A stretch of DNA of 48,935 nucleotides from an uncultured Catenibacillus sp. (lineage in GTDB: Bacteria > Bacillota > Clostridia > Lachnospirales > Lachnospiraceae). The translations under genes and the position numbers were made by a program. This document shows positions 24,915 to 33,404 of this stretch, piece after piece. The stretch spans positions 1-48,935 of the forward strand of contig CAKRHR010000020.1 of assembly GCA_934339005.1 (NCBI GenBank), given 5' to 3'. Positions within the stretch are counted from its first letter, which is position 1; each line of letters starts with the position of its first letter. Below the pieces are notes generated by a model that did no database searches, was not told the DNA's origin, and was given only the letters and a program-made list of their open reading frames with translations.

Positions 24915-26405
24915 CTACTCAATTGAAATTTTATACTTTGAATCTTCAATTGTATAGTTCAGGCCACTGCTTTGCAGTATACCCGGAAATATAGTTGTAT
25001 ATGCATCTGTGACACGGGATGCGTAAATTGCATCGAGAACGTTTGCATAATTGTCTGGATTTTCATAGGCTTCAATAACTGGTATGCTGACAATATCATC
25101 ACTTGTCCAGTTTGAGTATACCGGAATGATTTCAAGGCCAGTGACTCTGGCACTTGTCTTGCTCTTTGTAATCTCAACGTTACAAATCATACCCATATCT
25201 CGGTTATTGCCTGTGCCATCAACATACTGCTGAGCTGTCAGAAGATTGCCCATTGAGTAAATGACAACGGCTTTTTTTGCCTGGCCTTCACTATCTGTTG
25301 TATCAAGCACATCAATTGACTGTGGTACGCTGGCATTATTTCCAAAAATCACATCGGCGCCTGCCAAAACAAGCTGTGCCGCCAAATTCTTTTCACTGTC
25401 ATCTGCTACAGTTGAAGTGCTTGATTCAAAGCTTAATGATACAACAACAATCTCTGCCCCCTCCGACTTCATTTGCTGCACCTGTGCACACATCTGTGCC
25501 ACAGCATTTTCATCATAATGGTTAAGATAGTTGACTAATTCATACTGCTGCACAGCACTGTCACCTGCTGTACTATCCTGGCTGCCATCTTCTGCCGAAG
25601 CATCCTGAGTACCATCACCACTTTGTGTAGTGTCTGCCGATGTACCCTGCGTACTTCCATCGCCGCTTGCAGTATCGCCTTGTGTACCATCACCTCTTTG
25701 TGCAGTATCTGTCTTTGCATCGTCCTCCACATTAATGGCATTTGTATACGCAATAAATCCGGTCTGCATACCATGAATATTCTGCATCACATAACGTGCA
25801 TCTCCGGCTGTTTTGACTGTACCAAGTGCTGTCAGTCCCGCCTGATTCAAATATCCAACAGTACTCACAACACCGTTGGAACCACTGTCCATCGCATGGC
25901 TGTTCGCTGTTGCAATCATATTAAATCCTGCATCTGCAAGATTTTGTGCAAGCACCTCCGGTGTATTAAAGATATTCGTATCTTTATTAGCACCATAACC
26001 ATAAATGGATGTATCGGTACCTTTACCTGCACCTGCCATCGTCGTTTCAATATCACCCACAAGATAATCTGTATTTTGCAGATAAGCATCAATATAAGAA
26101 AATGCAGATGAAAAATCAAAGGACTGTGACGCATCATCATAGGCGCGTGTAAGCTGCCATTCGTAAAACTTCATGGCACCGGTACCTGAAATCACAATCT
26201 GTCTGTCCATCTCACGATTGACATAGTCCTCCACAAGTGAATCCACAGAAGTCTTGGAAAAATCAATCATACCGGAGGAGGTACGTCCCGGTGTCACCAT
26301 ATAAAATGACTTTGCCCGCAGTCCATAATACAAACATGCGACAAACAGCAGTATAAATACTGCTGTTGCCACAATTGCACCTGTAAATTTTTTGAATATA
26401 TTCAT
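24915..26405 (-). CDS. CapA-family (PGA_cap) membrane-anchored protein
   Basis: A 496-residue protein with an N-terminal membrane anchor (FTGAIVATAVFILLFVACLYYG) and an extracellular CapA/PgsA-type metallophosphatase-like domain. Motifs are LVGDIETTMAGAG, FNMIATANSHAMDSGSNGV, IVVVSLSF and VIFGNNASVPQ. About 70 residues of Ser/Thr/Gly/Asp/Gln low complexity (repeats of SGDGTQ) interrupt the domain between the NSHAMDSG part and the LNHYDENAVAQM part. ATG was preferred to an in-frame GTG 9 bp upstream that falls inside the AGGTGG site. It follows alaS by 16 bp. Role in envelope polymer handling is inferred; no capsule genes are nearby. Confidence 0.85.
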   Translation of the reverse strand: MNIFKKFTGAIVATAVFILLFVACLYYGLRAKSFYMVTPGRTSSGMIDFSKTSVDSLVEDYVNREMDRQIVISGTGAMKFYEWQLTRAYDDASQSFDFSSAFSYIDAYLQNTDYLVGDIETTMAGAGKGTDTSIYGYGANKDTNIFNTPEVLAQNLADAGFNMIATANSHAMDSGSNGVVSTVGYLNQAGLTALGTVKTAGDARYVMQNIHGMQTGFIAYTNAINVEDDAKTDTAQRGDGTQGDTASGDGSTQGTSADTTQSGDGTQDASAEDGSQDSTAGDSAVQQYELVNYLNHYDENAVAQMCAQVQQMKSEGAEIVVVSLSFESSTSTVADDSEKNLAAQLVLAGADVIFGNNASVPQSIDVLDTTDSEGQAKKAVVIYSMGNLLTAQQYVDGTGNNRDMGMICNVEITKSKTSARVTGLEIIPVYSNWTSDDIVSIPVIEAYENPDNYANVLDAIYASRVTDAYTTIFPGILQSSGLNYTIEDSKYKISIE

Positions 26406-26421
26406 AAAATCCACCTAAAGA

Positions 26422-29061
26422 TTAATGAATTTGTGATGTCAATACATTGACTGCTTCCTTTAATGCCTCATCAATTCCGGCAGGATTCTTACCACCGGCC
26501 TGAGCCATATTCGGACGGCCGCCACCACCGCCGCCAACAAGTTTGGCAACGCCTTTAATCAGATTACCGGCATGTGCTCCGGCTTTCATTGCGGCATCTG
26601 TAGCCATTGCAAGGAGGCTGACTTTGCTGTCATTTTCAGCGGCAAGTAAGATAACACCTTCACCAATTTTAGCCTTTAACTGATCACCTAAGTTCATTAA
26701 GCCCTGCATATCCACATCTTTAAGTTTTGCAGGAAGGAAGGATACACCATTTACATCAACCACCTGATTCATAACATCACCAAGAGCATCTTTGGCAAGT
26801 TTATTCTTCATCTGGTCATTTTCTGCCTGAAGGGCTTTGATTTCCTCCTGAAGTGTTTCAATACGTTTTACAAGCTGTGCAGGCTCTGTCTTAGCGGCCT
26901 TTGCTGCCTGTGCGATTTCATTTTCAAGCTGTGCGTAATAAGCAAATACGCCTCTGCCTGTCAGTGCTTCAATTCTTCTGACACCGGCTGCAACACCTGT
27001 TTCAGATACAATCTTAAATACACTGATTTTGGATGTATTGGATACATGTGTACCACCGCAAAGTTCTCTTGAAAATTCACCCATAGAAACAACACGTACG
27101 TCATTATCGTATTTTTCACCGAATAATGCCATTGCGCCTGTCTTTCTGGCATCCTCGATATTCATTACTTTTGTCAGAACAGGAAGTGATGCTTCAATCT
27201 GTTCATTGACAATCTTTTCAACTTTGTCAAGTTCTTCCTGAGTCATTGCTGCAAAATGTGTAAAGTCAAAACGAAGTCTGTCTTCATTAACATTTGAACC
27301 AGCCTGATGTATATGGTCACCAAGTACCATCTGAAGTGCTTTTTGAAGCAAATGTGTCGCACTGTGGTTCTTTGCACTGTCCTGACGTTTCTGAACATCG
27401 ATGGAAAGTGTCACTTCATCACCTGTTCTGAAACTGCCCTTTTTCACAACGCCTACATGACCAATCTTGCCACCCTGAACCTTAATTGTGTCTTTCACTT
27501 CAAATACACTGTCTTTATAAGTAATCACACCTGTATCGGCTTCCTGTCCACCGCTTGTTGCATAAAATGGTGTTTCTTTAACAAAAATCGTACCATTCTG
27601 TCCGTCTACGAGCGCATCAACAATCTCATCCTCTGTTGTCATAACAGTGATTTCAGATGTGTATTCTGTATTGTCATAGCCTACAAATGTAGATGTAATG
27701 TCTGTATCAATACTCTGGTAAACAGTCACATCTGCACCCATATAGTTTGTTGTCTTGCGGGCATTTCTTGCCATCTGACGCTGTTCATCCATGGCTTTTG
27801 TAAAGCCTTCTTTATCAATTGTAATACCATCATCTTCAAGAATTTCTTCTGTCAGATCGATTGGGAATCCATAAGTATCATAAAGCTTAAATGCATCCTC
27901 ACCGCTTAAAGTCTTTTCTCCACGTGCGATTAAGTCAGCTTTCATATCTGCAAGAATGTTAAGACCCTGGTCGATTGTCTTGTTGAATTTATCTTCTTCC
28001 TGAGAAATAACTTTGAAGATATAATCCTGATGTTCTTCAAGTTCAGGATAACCGTCTTTGGAAGTTTCAATGACTTTCTTGCTTAAATCCTTCAAAAATT
28101 CGCCTTCGATACCAAGTAATCTGCCATGGCGTGCAGCACGTCTTAACAGACGGCGGAGTACATAGCCACGGCCTTCGTTGGAAGGTAAAATACCATCAGA
28201 TACCATAAATGTTACGGAACGGATATGGTCTGTGATAATACGGATAGATACGTCTGTCTTTGGATTTTCTTTATATGCGACACCTGCAAGATCACAAACT
28301 GCTTCTCTGAGGGCTTTGATTGTATCTACATCAAAGATGGAGTCCACATCCTGAACAACTGAAGCCAGACGTTCAAGACCCATACCTGTATCAATGTTTT
28401 TGCTTTCAAGCAATTCATAATTGCCATGACCATCATTTTCAAACTGTGTAAATACGTTGTTCCAGATTTCCATGTATCTGTCACATTCACAGCCTACAGT
28501 ACAGCCCGGTTTGCCACAGCCGTATTTTTCACCACGATCATAATAAACTTCTGAACATGGACCGCAAGGGCCTGCACCATGTTCCCAGAAGTTATCTTCT
28601 TTGCCAAATTTAAAGATACGTTCAGGTGCAACACCAATCTCATCTTTCCAGATGTTAAAAGCTTCATCATCATCTACATAAACAGATGGATAAAGTCTGT
28701 TCTCGTCAAGACCAACAACTTTTGTCAAAAATTCCCATGTCCATGCAATCGCTTCGTGTTTGAAGTAATCACCGAATGAGAAGTTACCAAGCATCTCAAA
28801 AAATGTACCATGTCTGTCAGTCTTACCGATATTTTCGATATCACCTGTACGAATACATTTCTGGCATGTTGTCACTCTGCTTCTTGGTGGAATCTCCTGT
28901 TTTGTAAAATATGGCTTTAAAGGTGCCATACCTGAGTTAATCAATAATAAACTGTTATCATTATGTGGAATTAATGAAAAGCTCTTTAATGCCAGATGTC
29001 CTTTGCTTTCAAAAAATTCAAGGAACATACGGCGAAGCTCGTTTACACCATACTGTTTCAC
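26422..29061 (-). CDS. alaS: alanyl-tRNA synthetase
   Basis: A class II synthetase charging tRNA-Ala. The 879 residues have the full order: aminoacylation core (ELRRMFLEFFESKGH, NSGMAPLKPYF, RTGDIENIGKTDRHGTFFEMLGNFSFG in part), tRNA-recognition region, editing domain with zinc ligands HSATH (about 564) and CGGTH (about 668), and the C-Ala domain with a Gly-rich GGGGGGRPNMAQAGG. GTG is chosen as start because AGGAGG lies eight bases ahead; an in-frame ATG two codons earlier is only 2 bases from that site. No T-box is seen upstream. Confidence 0.97.
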   Translation of the reverse strand: MKQYGVNELRRMFLEFFESKGHLALKSFSLIPHNDNSLLLINSGMAPLKPYFTKQEIPPRSRVTTCQKCIRTGDIENIGKTDRHGTFFEMLGNFSFGDYFKHEAIAWTWEFLTKVVGLDENRLYPSVYVDDDEAFNIWKDEIGVAPERIFKFGKEDNFWEHGAGPCGPCSEVYYDRGEKYGCGKPGCTVGCECDRYMEIWNNVFTQFENDGHGNYELLESKNIDTGMGLERLASVVQDVDSIFDVDTIKALREAVCDLAGVAYKENPKTDVSIRIITDHIRSVTFMVSDGILPSNEGRGYVLRRLLRRAARHGRLLGIEGEFLKDLSKKVIETSKDGYPELEEHQDYIFKVISQEEDKFNKTIDQGLNILADMKADLIARGEKTLSGEDAFKLYDTYGFPIDLTEEILEDDGITIDKEGFTKAMDEQRQMARNARKTTNYMGADVTVYQSIDTDITSTFVGYDNTEYTSEITVMTTEDEIVDALVDGQNGTIFVKETPFYATSGGQEADTGVITYKDSVFEVKDTIKVQGGKIGHVGVVKKGSFRTGDEVTLSIDVQKRQDSAKNHSATHLLQKALQMVLGDHIHQAGSNVNEDRLRFDFTHFAAMTQEELDKVEKIVNEQIEASLPVLTKVMNIEDARKTGAMALFGEKYDNDVRVVSMGEFSRELCGGTHVSNTSKISVFKIVSETGVAAGVRRIEALTGRGVFAYYAQLENEIAQAAKAAKTEPAQLVKRIETLQEEIKALQAENDQMKNKLAKDALGDVMNQVVDVNGVSFLPAKLKDVDMQGLMNLGDQLKAKIGEGVILLAAENDSKVSLLAMATDAAMKAGAHAGNLIKGVAKLVGGGGGGRPNMAQAGGKNPAGIDEALKEAVNVLTSQIH

Positions 29062-29137
29062 TGTCATTGCCTCCTAAATATATTTAAATGTTTGATTATC
29101 GGGTTGGAATTTTTTATTACGGATAATAACAAAAAAA

Positions 29138-29171
29138 GACCAGCATACATCGCAAATGACATATGCTAGTC
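29138..29171 (-). terminator. intrinsic terminator after the small membrane protein, overlapping the alaS promoter
   Basis: GACTAGCATA pairs with TATGCTGGTC (one wobble), with an inner CAT/ATG stem, followed by seven T residues on the minus strand. Confidence 0.85.
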
Positions 29172-29172
29172 C

Positions 29173-29201
29173 ATTATAAATTCATTTTTCTGCTTTGTCA
29201 A
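29173..29201 (-). promoter_or_regulatory. consensus promoter of alaS
   Basis: TTGACA, 17 bp, TATAAT: a perfect consensus. The -35 overlaps the TGA stop of the small membrane protein gene, and the start (about 29166) lies inside the terminator stem. Confidence 0.85.
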
Positions 29202-29323
29202 TTCGTAGAACGCTTATTTTTGCAATCACGCACTTTCTTTCCGCATAAATAGCCACAAACGACCACTGCAATCATTGCAACGAATTTTCCAAGATACGTT
29301 AAAAATGCCATTAATAATTCCAT
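29198..29323 (-). CDS. 41-residue single-span membrane protein, unknown function
   Basis: A short gene with a strong GGAGG eight bases before its ATG. The product MELLMAFLTYLGKFVAMIAV begins a single hydrophobic span running to about residue 28 (VVVCGYLCG), followed by a basic tail KKVRDCKNKRSTN, so the C-terminus is probably cytoplasmic. Cys23, Cys27 and Cys34 are present. It is the last gene after hisI, with 62 bp between, and a terminator follows at once. I do not recognise a family. The ribosome binding site, length and hydrophobicity favour a real gene. Confidence 0.7.
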   Translation of the reverse strand: MELLMAFLTYLGKFVAMIAVVVCGYLCGKKVRDCKNKRSTN

Positions 29324-29385
29324 TGTGTTTTCCTCCATGTCTGCATTAATTTTTTATTACACCCTGATTTTTATGTTCTTTTTAA

Positions 29386-29760
29386 TTATTCTTCCGCTTT
29401 TGGTTCTGCCAGATGTGTATAAAAACAGCTTTCATTCCCCGTATGACAAGCTGCACCAATCTGTTTGACCTTTGCAAGAATTGTGTCCCTGTCACAGTCA
29501 ATCTCAAGAGACTTTACATATTGATAATGACCGCTTGTTTCACCTTTTTTCCAAAGTTCCTGACGGCTTCTGGAATAATAGGTCATCAGTCCACTGCGCA
29601 GTGTTTCTTTATAAGATTCCTCATTCATATAAGCTAACATCAGCACTTTGCCAGAAACTGCATCCTGCACAATCGCCGGAATCAGCCCGTCACTGTTTAA
29701 TTTAAATGTATCAAATGGGACATAACTTGTTAATTTGTTTTCTTTATCTTCTGTCTGCAT
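29386..29760 (-). CDS. hisI: phosphoribosyl-AMP cyclohydrolase HisI
   Basis: Third step of histidine synthesis: hydrolytic ring opening of PR-AMP. The 124 residues hold the metal-binding core DCDRDTILAKVKQIGAACHTGNESCF, with the Asp ligands and the two catalytic cysteines, and the substrate region MLAYMNEESYKETLRSGLMTYYSRSRQELWKKGE. The HisE pyrophosphohydrolase domain often fused to it is absent and not encoded nearby. Separated from hisA by 121 bp with no terminator. Ribosome binding site GGAGGACAGACAG. Confidence 0.95.
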   Translation of the reverse strand: MQTEDKENKLTSYVPFDTFKLNSDGLIPAIVQDAVSGKVLMLAYMNEESYKETLRSGLMTYYSRSRQELWKKGETSGHYQYVKSLEIDCDRDTILAKVKQIGAACHTGNESCFYTHLAEPKAEE

Positions 29761-29881
29761 CTGTCTGTCCTCCAGTGTCTATGCCTGCATAATTAATCTT
29801 TCTCATATTCTATCTTATCTTTGTCCTGTTTTATGATGTCTGAATCAAAAAAACAAATACACTTCTGATAACATACAAATA

Positions 29882-30601
29882 TCATTCAAACTCAGATATA
29901 ATATCCTCAAGTGAAATTCTGCCATCGTACAGGGCTGTCGCTATAATCACACCTTGTACTCCTGCATTTTGAAGTATCCGGATATCATTTGCATTTGAAA
30001 TGCCGCCTGCGGTAATAATATTAATATCAGTGTGTGCAATTAATGCTTTGATATTCTCCAAATGCTGGCCATCCATTGACACCGGCGCGCCAATATCTGT
30101 ATAAATCACATTGCTGACACCATATTCCCTGAGTTTATGAATCAATGTCACCGGATTATATTCATACATCTTCTCACGGCCTTCAACGACAACCATGCCA
30201 TTATTCACATCAATACCCACAACAAACCGCTCAGGCCCAAACAATTCAATGGCATCCTGTGCAAATCTGTGTTTCTGAATCGGCATCGTTCCGCAAACAA
30301 CTCTGTCCACACCAAGGTTTAAATATTCATCAACATCACGCACAGTTCTCAAACCACCGCCGCACTGCACTGGTACAGACACTGTCTGAAGAATTTCCCG
30401 TACGACATCTTTGTTCATCGGTTGACCGGTCATCGCACCATCAACATCAACAACATGCAACCGTTTTGCCCCCTTGCTTTCCCACAATGCGGCAAGTTTT
30501 GTCGGATTGCTTGTGTAAATGTTATATCTGCCTGTTTCGCCCACAGACACTGTACTGTAGCATCTGCCATTTTTAATATGTATTGTCGGAAATAATTGCA
30601 T
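29882..30601 (-). CDS. hisA: HisA-family ProFAR isomerase, divergent
   Basis: A 239-residue TIM barrel expected to isomerise ProFAR to PRFAR. The HisA pattern is clear: LHVVDVDGAMTGQPMNKDVV, QCGGGLRT, GVDRVVCGT, GIDVNNGMVVVEG, IYTDI and ITAGGISN. The N-terminus reads FPTIHIKNG where the family has PAIDLKDG, so the first catalytic Asp aligns with His8; Asp131 and Asp169 are kept. The usual VRL after the first strand is replaced by CYSTVSV. Placement after hisB supports a histidine role, but the active-site change deserves attention. AGGAAGG precedes the ATG. HisF is less likely because the IPCLD motif is missing. Confidence 0.8.
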   Translation of the reverse strand: MQLFPTIHIKNGRCYSTVSVGETGRYNIYTSNPTKLAALWESKGAKRLHVVDVDGAMTGQPMNKDVVREILQTVSVPVQCGGGLRTVRDVDEYLNLGVDRVVCGTMPIQKHRFAQDAIELFGPERFVVGIDVNNGMVVVEGREKMYEYNPVTLIHKLREYGVSNVIYTDIGAPVSMDGQHLENIKALIAHTDINIITAGGISNANDIRILQNAGVQGVIIATALYDGRISLEDIISEFE

Positions 30602-30677
30602 GTTATTATAGCCTTCCTGCCTGTATATTTGTCATTAAAATTGTATTTTATCTCACTTTGCAAAAAAGATGCTATAC

Positions 30678-31265
30678 TTATAACGAACCCTTCGTGGACA
30701 GTACATCTGTGATACGCGCATCAAAGGAGGTCGCCTCATCCAGCGCTTTTGCAAAAGCCTTGTATATACCTTCTATTATATGATGATTATTGCTTCCTGA
30801 CAAGACTTTTATATGCAAATTCATACCTGCAGCATAAGATACCGCATAGAAAAATTCTTTTACCATCTCTGTATCGTAATCTCCGACGCGGTCTGTACTA
30901 AACTCTGCATCAAACACAAGATACGGTCTGCCTGACAAATCAAGTGATGCCAGCACAAGTGTTTCGTCCATTGGTAAAATAAAATAGCCGTAGCGTTTGA
31001 TACCCTTTTTGTCACCCAGAGCTTTTTTGATAGCTTCACCAAGCACAATACCTGTATCTTCAATGGTATGGTGAGAATCCACATACAAATCGCCTTTAAC
31101 TTTCAATGACAAATCAAAAAAACCATGTCTTGCAAAACTGTTTAACATATGGTCAAAAAAACCGATGCCTGTATTAATGTCTGCTTTTCCGCTGCCATCA
31201 ATATTTAAAGACATCGCAATGTCTGTTTCATTTGTTTTTCTCTGAATTTCTGCACTTCTGTTCAT
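30678..31265 (-). CDS. hisB: imidazoleglycerol-phosphate dehydratase HisB
   Basis: A 195-residue Mn-dependent dehydratase, monofunctional (no phosphatase domain). Motifs: GIGFFDHML, DSHHTIEDTGIVLGEA, DETLVLASLDLSGRP and SNNHHIIEGIYKAFAKAL, carrying the His/Glu metal ligands. ATG chosen because GGGAGGA lies 6 bases upstream; an in-frame ATG 27 bp earlier lacks a site. A 180-bp gap separates it from hisD and contains a hairpin but no clear promoter. Confidence 0.96.
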   Translation of the reverse strand: MNRSAEIQRKTNETDIAMSLNIDGSGKADINTGIGFFDHMLNSFARHGFFDLSLKVKGDLYVDSHHTIEDTGIVLGEAIKKALGDKKGIKRYGYFILPMDETLVLASLDLSGRPYLVFDAEFSTDRVGDYDTEMVKEFFYAVSYAAGMNLHIKVLSGSNNHHIIEGIYKAFAKALDEATSFDARITDVLSTKGSL

Positions 31266-31377
31266 ATACGTCCTCCCGGACTCTCCGTCCATTTTTTCAA
31301 ATATATACTATCCTGTTCATATCTATATTTCTGCATTTTCATCTGTCATATTTTTATTTAACCAGATATCTACATTC

Positions 31378-31411
31378 AAGTAAAGGGCAAAATTTCTTTC
31401 GCCCTTCACTT
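31378..31411 (-). terminator. hairpin between hisD and hisB (partial terminator or processing site)
   Basis: An 11-bp stem (AAGTGAAGGGC with GCCCTTTACTT, one G-U on the minus strand) with a 12-nt loop. No T-run follows on the minus strand, so full termination is doubtful; it may set relative mRNA stability. Confidence 0.45.
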
Positions 31412-31445
31412 AATCTTTATTCATTTATTCTTAATTCTTCAAAGA

Positions 31446-32738
31446 CTACTTGTTAAAACGTACTTTAATGGAATTTGCATGTGCTGTCAGTGATTCGGAT
31501 TCTGCAAATTTGATAATATCATCTGCCACTGGTTCAAGTGCTTCTTTGGAATAATAAATCACACTGGATTTTTTCACATAATCATCCACTGATAACGGGG
31601 AGAAGAATTTTGCTGTGCCGTTTGTCGGAAGGACATGGTTTGGTCCTGCAAAATAATCGCCCAGAGGCTCAGAACTATATTCTCCAAGGAAAATAGCACC
31701 CGCATTTTTTATCTTTGTCATAACTTCAAACGGATTTGCTGTCACAATTTCCAGATGTTCAGAAGCAATTTCATTGGCAATATCCACTGCTTCTTCAAGT
31801 GTATCTGCAATTAAAATGTAACCATAATTTTCAAGGGATTTACAGATAATATCACGACGACTCAATGTCTTTGTAAATTCATCAATCTCTGCGGATACTT
31901 TGTCTGCCAGCGCTTCGCTTGTTGTGACAAGAATGGCTGATGCCAGTTCATCATGCTCTGCCTGTGAAAGCAAATCTGCTGCCACATAACGCGGTGTTGC
32001 AGTATCATCTGCAATGACAAGGATCTCACTTGGTCCGGCAATGGAATCAATGCTGACATGTCCGTAAACGGCTTTTTTGGCAAGTGCCACATAAATATTA
32101 CCAGGGCCCACAATCTTATCTACCTTTGGTACGGATTCTGTACCATAAGCCAGAGCTGCAATCGCCTGTGCACCGCCCACTTTATAAATCTCTGTCACAC
32201 CACTTTCGTGTGCAGCAACAAGTGTTACCGGATTGACTTTACCTGTTGCGCCGGATGGCGTTGTCATCACAATCTTTTCAACGCCGGCAACTTTTGCAGG
32301 CAATGTATTCATTAAAACTGTAGACGGATAAGATGCTTTACCACCCGGTACATAGATACCAACGCTTGCCATCGGTGTCACCTTCTGTCCGAGAATCACA
32401 CCGTCCGGGCGGCTGTCAAACCAGCTTGTACGCTTCTGTTTTTCATGGTAAGCTGTAATATTTTTGCTGGCTTTGCGAATCACATCAAGCAGACCTGCAT
32501 CTACCTGCGCATAAGCCTCCTCGATTTCTTCATCTGTCACACGGATATTTTCTTTATTTAATTTGAAATGGTCAAACTTCTCTGTATATTCAAATAATGC
32601 CACGTCCTTGCGTGCTTTCACATCATCTACAATCGCCTGTACACTTGCTTCATACTGACCATAATTGTTCGGGCTGCGTTTCAGGAGATTTTCCATCACA
32701 GTCGCGATACTTTCTTTACTTACATGTACTTTTCTCAT
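31446..32738 (-). CDS. hisD: histidinol dehydrogenase HisD
   Basis: Zinc enzyme making the last two oxidations, histidinol to histidine. The 430 residues show YVPGGKASYPSTVLMN, GGAQAIAALAYGTESVPKVDKIVGPGN, SEHLEIVT with the catalytic Glu-His, and AGPNHVLPTNGTAKFFSPLSV. AGGAGGAATTAAGA precedes the ATG and hisG lies 24 bp upstream. hisC, which often follows hisD in Clostridia, is absent here. Confidence 0.97.
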   Translation of the reverse strand: MRKVHVSKESIATVMENLLKRSPNNYGQYEASVQAIVDDVKARKDVALFEYTEKFDHFKLNKENIRVTDEEIEEAYAQVDAGLLDVIRKASKNITAYHEKQKRTSWFDSRPDGVILGQKVTPMASVGIYVPGGKASYPSTVLMNTLPAKVAGVEKIVMTTPSGATGKVNPVTLVAAHESGVTEIYKVGGAQAIAALAYGTESVPKVDKIVGPGNIYVALAKKAVYGHVSIDSIAGPSEILVIADDTATPRYVAADLLSQAEHDELASAILVTTSEALADKVSAEIDEFTKTLSRRDIICKSLENYGYILIADTLEEAVDIANEIASEHLEIVTANPFEVMTKIKNAGAIFLGEYSSEPLGDYFAGPNHVLPTNGTAKFFSPLSVDDYVKKSSVIYYSKEALEPVADDIIKFAESESLTAHANSIKVRFNK

Positions 32739-32762
32739 TCTTAATTCCTCCTGAATATAAAT

Positions 32763-33404
32763 CTATTTCTGGATAACACCCTTCAGTTTATATAATAAAT
32801 GTGTAATGCGTTCATTTTCCATCTTCATACTGACCTGATTGACAACAACTCTTGCAGATAATGGACAAATAACTTCCAGCACCTGAAGACCATTTTCTTT
32901 CAGTGTTGTTCCTGTTTCAACAATATCCACAATCACTTCAGACAAGCCGACAATCGGCGCCAGTTCTACAGAACCATTCAGCTTGATAATCTCTACTGTC
33001 TGATGTTTCTTATTGTAGAAATAATCTTTGGCAATGTGCGGATACTTGGAAGCCACGCGAATCAGTTCCTGATGCTTTAAAAGCTCTGCTGCCGACTGGG
33101 GCCCGCATACACACATATTGCATTTGCCGATGCCAAGGTCCATAACCTCGTAAAGTTTTCTGCCTTCTTCAAGAATCGTATCCTTACCGACAACACCGAT
33201 ATCCGCCGCACCGTATTCCACATAAGTTGGCACATCGGATGCTTTGGATAAAAACATCTTAATCTTTAATTCTTCATTAACAAAAATCAGTTTTCGTGTG
33301 TCGGGATCTTTCATTTCCTCCATCGTAATGCCGATTTGTTCTAAAAGTTCAAGGGTTTTCTTTGCCAGTCTGCCTTTTGCCAGCGCAAATGTCAAATATT
33401 TCAT
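32763..33404 (-). CDS. hisG: ATP phosphoribosyltransferase catalytic subunit HisG, short form
   Basis: First step of histidine synthesis, condensing ATP and PRPP. At 213 residues it lacks the regulatory ACT-like C-terminal domain of long HisG and needs HisZ. Seen: ALAKGRLAKKTLELLEQIG, GAADIGVVGKD, RVASKYPHIAKDYF and the PRPP loop DIVETGTTLKENGL. Its ATG overlaps the hisZ stop by 4 bp, matching the obligate hetero-octamer with HisZ. Confidence 0.97.
   Translation of the reverse strand: MKYLTFALAKGRLAKKTLELLEQIGITMEEMKDPDTRKLIFVNEELKIKMFLSKASDVPTYVEYGAADIGVVGKDTILEEGRKLYEVMDLGIGKCNMCVCGPQSAAELLKHQELIRVASKYPHIAKDYFYNKKHQTVEIIKLNGSVELAPIVGLSEVIVDIVETGTTLKENGLQVLEVICPLSARVVVNQVSMKMENERITHLLYKLKGVIQK

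Noticed and set aside
27307..27909. 200-residue plus-strand frame within alaS
   Set aside because: Antisense to well-conserved alaS sequence, Cys/His/Ile-rich translation typical of a shadow frame.
29061..29200. T-box leader upstream of alaS
   Set aside because: The transcript from the consensus promoter is only about 100 nt, lacks a specifier stem and T-box sequence, and the terminator belongs to the upstream unit.
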